NCBI GenBank assembly: GCA_007117235.1
Contig: SKGY01000045.1
Span: forward strand, 1-5,365
Source: Balneolaceae bacterium
GTDB taxonomy: Bacteria; Bacteroidota; Rhodothermia; Balneolales; Balneolaceae
Length of the DNA: 5,365 nt
Direction: 5' to 3'
Shown here: positions 1-5,365 of the stretch, piece after piece
Position numbering within the stretch: position 1 is the stretch's first letter
Layout of the letters: each line of letters begins with the position of its first letter
The notes under the pieces: model-generated
Seen by the model: the letters and a program-made list of their open reading frames with translations, nothing else
The model's database searches: none
What the model was told of the DNA's origin: nothing
Translations under genes and position numbers: made by a program

Positions 1-781
1 CATTTTTTTTAGGCTCCTGAATGGGTGTCCAGAATTTGTGATTGTTCGGGTGCTCAATCACTGGGTCAACCGGCATCAACTCCACTGCATCATAACCTGC
101 CAGATTTTGTTCATCAGGGGTTAGCTCAGCACCGGTGGATATTTTAGTGCTGATTTGCTTATAACGTTGGTTCAGAGATTGTAGCGTGCCCTCCTTTGTT
201 GTTGTAGCCGGATGAATTTCAAGTAAATTGACAGATGCCCCAATTCGATTGTCGTTGCTCTCTTTGAGATGTGATTTAAGATTTTTGAAGTACACTTTGT
301 CTTTGCGCTGTGATCTCACGGCTTCCACGTCATAGAGCTCAGCGGGAGCAAAAATTCCAAACGGCATCGACCACGCCATGGCGTCTCTGACGATTTGTGA
401 CTCTTTCTTATCAAACTCCAGTCTGAACTGGTAGTAGGCACCAAACTTATCGCGATCACCCGCCGGTAAATCATTGATCACCATACATGCATACTCGTCA
501 ACAGCGGTAGCTTCAAAAGAGTAGTACTTCACATTTGCATGTTGTTCGGGCTTGCTGTAGTTGAACTGTTGTGTTGGTAGAAAAAGCTCTATAAAAACAC
601 GTTTGGCCTCTTTTATTTTAGGATGCCAAATCAGGAAATAGGCACTGCTTCCATTAACATGCGAGCCGAGTTTATTTGCGATAAAAGCAGCGGTAGACTT
701 TTTTAAACCATAGGTAAGTTTACTCTTTAGCAGCTTTTCAAATTTTTTGGTTAAATCGTCATTAACACCGGGTTTGATCAT
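1..781 (-). CDS. GH13-like alpha-glycoside hydrolase, N-terminal part (possible glucosylglycerol hydrolase)
   Basis: This gene is cut by the window's left edge. The frame is open from an ATG at 779-781 to base 1, giving 260 residues without a stop. The visible part resembles the front of a GH13 enzyme that has an N-terminal beta-domain. Residues about 47-70 (AYFLIWHPKIKEAKRVFIEL) recall the CBM48-like domains of branching and trehalohydrolase enzymes. Residues 185-200 (NLLEIHPATTTKEGTL) match the pattern 'YEIHVGTFTxEGTF'. Residues 229-240 (GYDAVELMPVDP) match the early barrel strand 'GxxAVELMPV'. The catalytic Asp/Glu residues lie beyond the window, so activity cannot be confirmed. From memory, MPFGIFAPAELYD (139-151) and the GYDAVELMPV block resemble glucosylglycerol hydrolases (GghA type), which split an osmolyte into glucose and glycerol. 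That substrate is a guess. It starts 33 bp after a sodium/sugar-type symporter and is probably co-transcribed with it. There is no clear Shine-Dalgarno site. Confidence 0.72.
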   Translation of the reverse strand, partial: MIKPGVNDDLTKKFEKLLKSKLTYGLKKSTAAFIANKLGSHVNGSSAYFLIWHPKIKEAKRVFIELFLPTQQFNYSKPEQHANVKYYSFEATAVDEYACMVINDLPAGDRDKFGAYYQFRLEFDKKESQIVRDAMAWSMPFGIFAPAELYDVEAVRSQRKDKVYFKNLKSHLKESNDNRIGASVNLLEIHPATTTKEGTLQSLNQRYKQISTKISTGAELTPDEQNLAGYDAVELMPVDPVIEHPNNHKFWTPIQEPKKN

Positions 782-814
782 CTGTACAGAACCGAATTGA
801 ATTAAGAATTAGAT

Positions 815-2386
815 TTACCAGAAAGTAATTACAAGGGCTGCAGTCATAATGAGAATCACAACTGAATGGAAACGATAATCTTTATACCATGGTAAAGGTT
901 CAGAAGGCAGAGCGTCTTTTGGTTTCCAGATTATTGCATCCATACTTTCATGGTCGGGAGCTTCACCAAATATGCTCACAAGATAGAAGACGATAAATGA
1001 GAATGCCGTCAGCAATCCAGCAGTGATGGTAAAGTGAAGAGCAAAAACATCAAAAATGGATAGCAAGAACATGATAAACGACACAGAGTGACCAATAACC
1101 AGTGTCCAGAATGCAGCATTTCGGCTTCCCCGCTCCCACAAGATTCCCATAAAGAAGATAGCTACAACGGGAGGTACTATAAAAGAGAATGCCTGCTGAA
1201 TGTATCGGAATATCCCTTCAAAGTGCACAATGTTTGGAGCCCACAGTACAGCAATAACCATTAGGATGATGGTAGTCCAGCGCCCAATTTTTGCAACATC
1301 CCTGCTTGTCAGGTTGGGATTTTTAGGTTTCACGAAGTCCATGGTTATCAGCGTGGAAGAGGAGTTCAGAGTGGAGTCAATACTGGATAAAATAGCCGAA
1401 ATCAGTCCGGCGAGCACCAAACCGGTAATGCCAATTGGAAGTACGTTAGCAACCATAGTTGGGAAAACCATATCGGGATCGTCAAGTCCCGGAAATACAC
1501 TGATCGCCATAACACCCGGCAGAACCATAATACCCAGAGCAGCTACTTTCAGAAAACCACCAAGCATCGCACCCCAGCGAGCATTTTTGATGTCTTTCGC
1601 CCCAAGAACTCTCTGGACGATATACTGATTTGTGGCCCAGTAGTAAAATCCCAGCACGGGGACGCCAATCAGTGTCCCCAGCCATGGAAGAGCCTCGTCA
1701 TCGAGCGGACGAATAACGGAGAGCTGATCTTCGGGTACGGTACTCACCAGTGATGACCATGAAAAATCAAAGTTACTGAACATCAGATAGGTTAAAAACG
1801 ATGACCCGGATAGTAGAATGACTGCCTGTAACACATCAGTGTAAACAACGGCTTTAAGTCCGCCGGCTGCTGTATATAGTCCGGCAAACACTCCAAGACA
1901 GATGATGGTATACCATATATTCACTTCAGGAAAAAAAACCTGTACTACCAGAGCTCCTGCGTATAGGCCACCCGCAGTATCAATCACAATACTTAGAAAA
2001 ATGGTTATTACGGAAAAGTACTTCCTTGATCTGGAGTCGAATCGATTTTCAAGAAATTCGGGAATGGTTGTTATGCTCGACTTGATGTAGTAAGGAATAA
2101 AAAACACGGCCATCAGAATAAGAACAATGGCGGCCATCCATTCATAGTTGGCAACGGAAATACCTGTACGGTAAGCATCGCCCGAAAGCCCGATCAGAGT
2201 TGTACTGGATATATTTGAAGCAAAAAGCGAGAAGCCAATTACACCCCATCCGAGAGTTCGTCCCGCAAGAAATAGGTCTTCGCCGGTGTTTGTGCGCCTT
2301 GATACCCAAACCCCGATACCAATGATGAGCATGAAATAACCAATAATGATGGCAAAGTCGAGGTTACTTAGAGAAATTTCAGCCAT
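815..2386 (-). CDS. Sodium/solute symporter, SGLT-like (SSS family)
   Basis: A 523-residue inner-membrane transporter that is expected to couple Na+ entry to solute uptake. It lines up by eye along its length with Vibrio vSGLT, including the NIS segment (58-60), the YEWM segment (81-84), YTAAGGLKAVVYTDVLQAV (171-189), FYYWATNQYIVQR (247-259) and a TMD segment (348-350) after the SS pair. It ends in a short hydrophobic segment closing with TFW, as vSGLT closes with LFW. Hydrophobicity suggests about 13-14 membrane helices with the LeuT fold. The vSGLT Na2 ligands appear kept: A56, I59, A331, S334 and S335. Sugar-site equivalents are E82, N253, K280 and probably Q397, while vSGLT Gln69 is Thr63 here. 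This favours a sugar or glucoside over proline or pantothenate, but the exact substrate is open. The ATG at 2384-2386 has an A-rich leader without a strong ribosome site. The downstream GH13-like gene suggests a joint uptake/hydrolysis role. Confidence 0.93.
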   Translation of the reverse strand: MAEISLSNLDFAIIIGYFMLIIGIGVWVSRRTNTGEDLFLAGRTLGWGVIGFSLFASNISSTTLIGLSGDAYRTGISVANYEWMAAIVLILMAVFFIPYYIKSSITTIPEFLENRFDSRSRKYFSVITIFLSIVIDTAGGLYAGALVVQVFFPEVNIWYTIICLGVFAGLYTAAGGLKAVVYTDVLQAVILLSGSSFLTYLMFSNFDFSWSSLVSTVPEDQLSVIRPLDDEALPWLGTLIGVPVLGFYYWATNQYIVQRVLGAKDIKNARWGAMLGGFLKVAALGIMVLPGVMAISVFPGLDDPDMVFPTMVANVLPIGITGLVLAGLISAILSSIDSTLNSSSTLITMDFVKPKNPNLTSRDVAKIGRWTTIILMVIAVLWAPNIVHFEGIFRYIQQAFSFIVPPVVAIFFMGILWERGSRNAAFWTLVIGHSVSFIMFLLSIFDVFALHFTITAGLLTAFSFIVFYLVSIFGEAPDHESMDAIIWKPKDALPSEPLPWYKDYRFHSVVILIMTAALVITFW

Positions 2387-2487
2387 TGTAATTCATTTAT
2401 TTTCGAAGGATACGCCTAAAGAATATTTATAAGCCCTAATAAAACGAAATAGAGTCAAAAAGGGTAGTAAAAAATGTGAGCAGTGAA
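2387..2487 (-). other. 101-bp intergenic gap, acyltransferase to symporter
   Basis: This is AT-rich noncoding sequence between the acyltransferase stop and the symporter start. Read on the minus strand it has two T-runs (about 2469-2474 and 2459-2463) just after the acyltransferase, but no GC-rich stem precedes either, so no confident terminator can be called. A symporter promoter may lie here, since the gap is larger than inside the tight clusters, but no well-spaced -35/-10 pair was found. Confidence 0.3.
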
Positions 2488-3249
2488 TTATTGATTGTGA
2501 AGATCAATATCAGCCCATTTCAGATAGCTGTTTCTGACGGATTCAATATGATGATCGAGTGTATCGATCTCCCAGTTTGAAGTGTCAATCGGCTTGTGAA
2601 TGTGAGCTGTTATCTCACCACTTTTCGAGAAGAGAAAGCCGCCGCTGCTTAGTTCTCTGTTTCCTTCAAAATAGATGGGTACAATTGGGTATTGAAGATC
2701 TAAAGCCATTCTGAACGGGCCTTTTTTAAATGGACCAATAATGCCCTCATGTTTTCTGGATCCTTCAGGGGCAAGCATTACAGAGAGTTTTTGACGTTTC
2801 AACCGATCAACATTCTTTTTCAATGTTTGAATAGCTTTGTCAGATTTTTCCCTTCTGATGAACACCTGTCCCGTAAGTCTGCCAAGTAAAAAGAAGAGCG
2901 GATTGTACTGAAGCTGCCACTTCGCGACAAATCGAACCCTTGGCAAACCAAGTGCCAGAATAGTAAGTATGTCGAGAGATGAACTGTGATTTATAATAAA
3001 TACAGATGGGTAGGGAATGGGGTCGACGTATTTTTTGACTGTGAATCTGAGTCCACCAACAGCGAAAACCGGTTTTACAATTAATGGCGCAATTTTTTCA
3101 ACCACAAACGAGCTTAGTTTACCCAACGAGATAATGAGCAAAAAGAGAATGACAGGCGTCATGATCAGAAGCATGATAAAAAAGACCAGAATGCCCAATG
3201 CGCTTCGTATGTATTCAACGAAGGTCAGATTGGGAGTTTGGTTGCTCAT
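2488..3249 (-). CDS. plsC: 1-acyl-sn-glycerol-3-phosphate acyltransferase (PlsC family)
   Basis: A 253-residue membrane-associated acyltransferase. The family transfers an acyl group from acyl-ACP or acyl-CoA to lysophosphatidic acid, giving phosphatidic acid for phospholipid synthesis. A hydrophobic N-terminus (about residues 15-42) should anchor it in the inner membrane. The PlsC motifs appear in order: the catalytic H-x4-D as NHSSSLD (H88, D93), motif II as GQVFIRRE (127-134), motif III as PEGSRKHEG (161-169; EGSR in place of the usual EGTR, a common variant), and motif IV as VPIYFEG (190-196). The length is normal for the family. The ATG at 3247-3249 is the only start that keeps the hydrophobic N-terminus intact, and it sits inside a 12-bp palindrome. 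The neighbours on both sides are about 100 bp away, so it may be its own transcription unit. Other LPLAT members, such as lyso-ornithine lipid acyltransferases, share these motifs, so the exact acceptor is inferred. Confidence 0.9.
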   Translation of the reverse strand: MSNQTPNLTFVEYIRSALGILVFFIMLLIMTPVILFLLIISLGKLSSFVVEKIAPLIVKPVFAVGGLRFTVKKYVDPIPYPSVFIINHSSSLDILTILALGLPRVRFVAKWQLQYNPLFFLLGRLTGQVFIRREKSDKAIQTLKKNVDRLKRQKLSVMLAPEGSRKHEGIIGPFKKGPFRMALDLQYPIVPIYFEGNRELSSGGFLFSKSGEITAHIHKPIDTSNWEIDTLDHHIESVRNSYLKWADIDLHNQ

Positions 3250-3259
3250 AAGCGCTTAT
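3248..3259. repeat. 12-bp perfect palindrome at the acyltransferase start
   Basis: ATAAGCGCTTAT is identical on both strands. It overlaps two bases of the acyltransferase start codon (3247-3249) and extends into its leader. A protein binding here could block transcription or translation starts. A palindrome of this length can also occur by chance, and no second copy was noticed in the window. Confidence 0.35.
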
Positions 3260-3346
3260 ATTCAGTTATTTAAAGCGAATCTGTGAAAATATTCATCATC
3301 AACAGTGATAGTAACAGTTTGGAAAGAAAATAAATAACCAGAAATT

Positions 3347-3709
3347 TTACCGAAAAGCGTCTTTAAAATGGGTGATCTGAGGGGCCTCATTGTTTTTTTG
3401 AACAATTGATACTACATCAAACCTTACTACAGCCGTGTCCATTTTTCTCTCATAAATCCAAGCCTCGGCAGCTTTTTTTATGTTGGCCTCTTTTTGCGGA
3501 GTGATATAATCTTCGGGCTGACCAAAGTAGGTGTTGGATCTCAGCTTCACCTCTACAAAAATAATATAGTTACGATCTGTGGCTACGATGTCAACCTCTG
3601 CTTTTTCAAACCGGTAGTTGCGATCAAAAATGAGCCAGTCTTTCGACTCCAGATAAGCTGCCGCTAAATCTTCGCCTCGATTTCCGATGTCGTGTGCTGT
3701 TTCGCTCAT
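3347..3709 (-). CDS. yraN: YraN family (UPF0102) nuclease-fold protein
   Basis: A 120-residue protein, typical in length for the UPF0102/YraN family, which has a restriction-endonuclease-like (Holliday junction resolvase-type) fold. The biochemical role is not settled in most species. Conserved features are visible in order: GNRGEDLAAAYLES (9-22), the acidic strand AEVDIVA (37-43, with E38 and D40), FVEVKLRS (51-58, with E53 and K55, the D-ExK type metal site), the FGQPEDYIT segment (62-70), and the C-terminal RFDVV (96-100) and HFKDAF (114-119). The catalytic-type residues are all present, so it looks intact. The ATG at 3707-3709 starts one base after the regulator's stop codon, implying translational coupling and the same transcript. 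It is the last gene of the fmdB-like/gbsR-like/yraN cluster, followed by a 97-bp gap with no convincing terminator. Confidence 0.93.
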   Translation of the reverse strand: MSETAHDIGNRGEDLAAAYLESKDWLIFDRNYRFEKAEVDIVATDRNYIIFVEVKLRSNTYFGQPEDYITPQKEANIKKAAEAWIYERKMDTAVVRFDVVSIVQKNNEAPQITHFKDAFR

Positions 3710-3710
3710 T

Positions 3711-4301
3711 TTATTCTTCGAGTTGGGGTCCGGGTTTTGTTCCTTTTAACGTTTGATGAGCTTCGGCAAGTTTTACCAGATGCTTCAGGAACTTAAGATT
3801 TCGCTTGTTGATGTAAGGCAAGAGTGCTTTGGTGAATCGGTCAAACATTTCAAGAAACTCGATAAAGTTTTCGATGCGCTCTTTGAACTCTGCTTCTTGC
3901 TCTGTTTCGTCACTGTTTTCTTGAAAAATTGAGAGCAGATCATGCAGATTCTCTTTGATCGGTTCAATCTCCCTCATCTGACGCTCCTGCACAATCATCG
4001 ACACTATGTTCCAGACATCCTTCTCAGCAGTGTAGTAGTCCTTGCGGTGTCCCTTAAAATGAACTTTATGAATAAGCTGCCACTGAATAAGATTTCTCAA
4101 ATTCATGTTGGCGTTCCCTCTACTGATGCTGAGCTGCTCCATGATGGTGTCAGTATCAAGCGGTTCACTCTCTGCATAGAGCAGGGCGTGAATCTGCGCC
4201 ATAGTTTTATTTATCCCCCAAGAGGACGCCATTTCACCCCATAACAACACAAATTGTTCTGTGGCTTGCTGGTGTGCATCAGATTTTAGGGAGGGTTTCA
4301 T
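3711..4301 (-). CDS. GbsR/MarR-family transcriptional regulator
   Basis: A 196-residue cytoplasmic DNA-binding protein of the GbsR type (COG1510-like), a branch of the MarR winged-helix family. The N-terminal EQFVLLWGEMASSWGINKTMAQIHALLY (15-42) is the family's opening helix pair. The winged helix follows: 'PLDTDTIMEQLSIS' (47-60), a recognition helix with RGNANMNLRNL (61-71), and a basic wing HKVHFKGHRKDYYTAE (78-93). Residues about 100-165 are charged and helical and probably dimerise. In Bacillus, GbsR senses choline and represses glycine betaine synthesis genes; no such genes are visible here, so the ligand and targets are unknown. It begins 5 bp after the FmdB-like stop codon, with an A-rich leader (AAAAG), and its stop is 1 bp before yraN. 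The palindrome upstream of the cluster is a candidate self-regulatory site. The length is normal for the family and no defect is seen. Confidence 0.92.
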   Translation of the reverse strand: MKPSLKSDAHQQATEQFVLLWGEMASSWGINKTMAQIHALLYAESEPLDTDTIMEQLSISRGNANMNLRNLIQWQLIHKVHFKGHRKDYYTAEKDVWNIVSMIVQERQMREIEPIKENLHDLLSIFQENSDETEQEAEFKERIENFIEFLEMFDRFTKALLPYINKRNLKFLKHLVKLAEAHQTLKGTKPGPQLEE

Positions 4302-4306
4302 CTTTT

Positions 4307-4579
4307 CTATTTATCGGTAGTTTCAGATGATGTAGTTGGAGTGGTGTCCGGCTTACTTTCTGATGTATCAGATTTTGACTTGCCTTCACTTTTGTTGCCA
4401 CCATTTTTGTAGTCAGTCACGTAAAACCCGGTTCCTTTATAGACAACTCCGCCACCGCCTGATATGAGTCGTTTTACAGGTTGTCCGGTTGTAGGACAGT
4501 GAGTTAAAGCAGCATCGTTCATACTCTGCAGCATTTCAAAAACAGTACCGTCTTCTCGTTTATATTCGTACGTAGGCAT
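4307..4579 (-). CDS. FmdB-like small protein with degenerate zinc ribbon
   Basis: A 90-residue protein whose first 57 residues follow the FmdB/zinc-ribbon_8 pattern: MPTYEYKREDGTVFEMLQS (1-19), then HCPTTGQPVKRLISGGGG (27-44), then the KGTGFYVTDYK tail motif (48-58). Standard members carry two CxxC pairs. Here the first pair is replaced by KREDG (7-11), and in the second only C28 remains, with G32 where a cysteine pair would end. Zinc binding of the usual kind is therefore unlikely. The last 30 residues are a hydrophilic Ser/Thr/Lys/Asp-rich, probably disordered tail. The family name comes from a putative regulator of formamide/amide utilisation, but its role in most bacteria is unproven. It is the first gene of the fmdB-like/gbsR-like/yraN cluster, with 5 bp to the regulator. 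The ATG at 4577-4579 fits the family's standard MPTYEY start. Confidence 0.87.
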   Translation of the reverse strand: MPTYEYKREDGTVFEMLQSMNDAALTHCPTTGQPVKRLISGGGGVVYKGTGFYVTDYKNGGNKSEGKSKSDTSESKPDTTPTTSSETTDK

Positions 4580-4599
4580 AGATTGTAAATTAGTTATCT

Positions 4600-4618
4600 G
4601 TTAGCAATTAGTGCTAAC
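4600..4618. promoter_or_regulatory. Palindrome upstream of the fmdB-like/gbsR-like cluster
   Basis: GTTAGCA and TGCTAAC form perfect 7-bp arms around a 5-base spacer (ATTAG). The site ends about 20 bp before the FmdB-like start, in the only gap from which the three-gene cluster could have its own promoter. Neither side carries a T-run, so it does not look like a terminator. Its size suits a dimeric winged-helix protein, and the regulator encoded in the same cluster is the natural candidate, but this is inference. A 7-bp inverted repeat may also arise by chance in AT-rich DNA. Confidence 0.4.
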
Positions 4619-4648
4619 ATAAAGTGTGCCAAAAGCAGTTCTTAGTAA

Positions 4649-4666
4649 AATCTGACAGTTCAGATT
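4649..4666 (-). terminator. Weak hairpin at the aminotransferase stop codon
   Basis: On the minus strand, AATCTGA-ACTG-TCAGATT can form a perfect 7-bp stem with a 4-base loop. The stem starts inside the aminotransferase TAA and is followed by only two more T residues before the sequence turns mixed. It has just two G-C pairs, so at best it is a weak intrinsic terminator or an mRNA 3' end stabiliser. Confidence 0.3.
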
Positions 4667-5365
4667 AAGTTAGCGAAGCAAATCCTTTTTTAAGTCTGTC
4701 AACTGCTTCAATTAAATCATCCATTGATGCGGCGTAGCTTAATCGGAGCCCATTGGGTTCACCGAATGCATCACCAGGTACAACTGCCACGCCGGATTGT
4801 TCAAGCAGGTAGAGTGCCAGGTCAGTTGAATTGTCAATGATATCACCTTTGTCTGTTTTCTTGCCGAAGTAGCTGTGAACATCGGGGAAAACATAAAATG
4901 CACCCGCCGGTACAAAGCACTCCAAACCCGGAATGCTGTTGAGTTCTTTGACAATATAATCTCTTCTCTTTTTGAATGAGTCACGCATCTCCTCAACACT
5001 TTTCAGTGACCCTGTGTAAGCAGCTAACCCGGCTTTTTGAGAAATAGACGATGGTGCGGATGTCTCCTGACTCTGAATTTTAGCAACAGCATCAGCAATT
5101 TCTTTGGGTCCGGCCATATATCCCAGGCGCCAGCCGGTCATGGCAAACCCCTTGGAGAACCCATTAATGATCACGGTTCTGTTTGCCAGTTCAGGTGCTG
5201 CCTGTAGAATGCTTACATGATCGTTTTCAAACACGATGTACTCATAAATTTCATCAGAAAAAATGATGATGTCAGGATATTTAGCAAGGACATCTGCGAG
5301 AGCTTTCAGTTCATCTTCAGAGTAGCAGGCGCCGGTTGGATTTGATGGCGAACATAAAATAACTC
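4665..5365 (-). CDS. Class I/II PLP aminotransferase, aspartate aminotransferase type (C-terminal part)
   Basis: The gene enters from the right edge. The frame is open from 5363 down to TAA at 4665-4667, giving 232 residues with about 165 N-terminal residues missing by family length. A GTG at 5232-5234 is an internal Val codon, not the start, because conserved sequence continues upstream of it. Visible fold-type I landmarks, numbered in the fragment, are SPSNPTG (5-11), SDEIYEY (36-42, with the PLP-contacting Asp and Tyr), NGFSKGFAMTGWRLGY (67-82, with the Schiff-base lysine K71, codon 5151-5153, and phosphate-binding R79), FYVFPD (156-161) and GLRLSYA (205-211, with the carboxylate-binding Arg at 207). 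This is the class Ib aspartate aminotransferase pattern: a cytoplasmic enzyme moving the amino group between aspartate and 2-oxoglutarate. Related aminotransferases acting on other amino acids share most of these residues. It lies 85 bp upstream of the FmdB-like gene. Confidence 0.92.
   Translation of the reverse strand, partial: VILCSPSNPTGACYSEDELKALADVLAKYPDIIIFSDEIYEYIVFENDHVSILQAAPELANRTVIINGFSKGFAMTGWRLGYMAGPKEIADAVAKIQSQETSAPSSISQKAGLAAYTGSLKSVEEMRDSFKKRRDYIVKELNSIPGLECFVPAGAFYVFPDVHSYFGKKTDKGDIIDNSTDLALYLLEQSGVAVVPGDAFGEPNGLRLSYAASMDDLIEAVDRLKKGFASLT

Noticed and set aside
794..810. Three GAATT copies between the symporter and the hydrolase
   Set aside because: They are short, AT-rich and unevenly spaced in a 33-bp gap; chance is the simplest explanation.
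1200..1628. 142-residue open frame on the plus strand
   Set aside because: It lies wholly inside the well-supported symporter gene on the opposite strand and has no recognisable domain; it is an antisense shadow.
2379..2396. Five-codon leader ORF overlapping the symporter start (minus strand, MNYNG)
   Set aside because: It starts at an ATG just before the symporter ATG in another frame and ends at TGA just after it. It is too short and too likely by chance in AT-rich DNA to claim as a regulatory leader peptide.
2426..2458. Promoter for the symporter (TTGACT at 2453-2458 with TATAAA at 2426-2431, minus strand)
   Set aside because: The spacing is 21 bp, too long for a standard sigma-70 pair, and the Bacteroidota-type -7/-33 pattern is not clearly met.
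3017..3286. 89-residue open frame on the plus strand
   Set aside because: It is antisense to the N-terminal half of the acyltransferase and has no recognisable domain or start signal.
3588..3600. YraN acidic motif reading AExD rather than GExD
   Set aside because: From memory, an alanine before the glutamate is common in Bacteroidota-like YraN proteins, and the acidic residues themselves are kept, so it is not unusual.
3942..4244. 100-residue open frame on the plus strand
   Set aside because: It lies antisense to the winged-helix region of the GbsR-like regulator, with no family resemblance.
4739..4999. 86-residue open frame on the minus strand
   Set aside because: It overlaps the aminotransferase in another frame and shows no family features, while the aminotransferase frame has all expected motifs.
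5232..5234. GTG as a possible start of the aminotransferase
   Set aside because: The conserved NPTG and DEIY segments are in frame upstream of it, so it encodes an internal valine.

Overview
The window is a chromosomal stretch with all seven recognisable protein genes on the minus strand. Five are complete; the ones at the two edges are cut off. No rRNA, tRNA, CRISPR array, insertion sequence, prophage or plasmid gene was seen. The protein sequences suggest a Bacteroidota-like bacterium, most likely the Balneolota/Rhodothermota group of marine or halophilic relatives. The basis is A-rich leaders with poor Shine-Dalgarno sites, the wording of the FmdB-like, YraN and aminotransferase proteins, and moderate GC. 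This is an impression from memory, not a search.

Read in the direction of transcription (high to low coordinates), the order is as follows. (a) The C-terminal 232 residues of a class I PLP aminotransferase of the aspartate aminotransferase type (4665-5365). A short AT-rich hairpin follows at its stop codon. (b) An 85-bp gap carrying a perfect 7-bp-arm palindrome, then a tight three-gene cluster: an FmdB-like small protein (4307-4579), a GbsR/MarR-type regulator (3711-4301) and a YraN/UPF0102 nuclease-fold protein (3347-3709). The gaps in this cluster are 5 bp and 1 bp, so it very probably forms one transcript. (c) A 97-bp gap, then a PlsC-type lysophosphatidic acid acyltransferase (2488-3249) whose start codon lies inside a 12-bp palindrome. 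(d) A 101-bp gap, then a vSGLT-like sodium/solute symporter (815-2386). It is followed 33 bp later by the N-terminal 260 residues of a GH13-like glycoside hydrolase (1-781) that runs off the window.

The symporter and hydrolase look like an uptake-and-cleavage pair for a small glucoside. The hydrolase resembles what I remember of glucosylglycerol hydrolases, which would make the pair an osmolyte salvage module, but this is inference. The rest is mostly housekeeping: amino acid metabolism, phospholipid synthesis and a widespread nuclease-like protein. The points most worth a second look are the symporter/hydrolase pair, the FmdB-like protein that has lost three of the four expected zinc cysteines, and the palindrome upstream of the fmdB-gbsR-yraN cluster. 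I found no clear evidence of a wholly new system.
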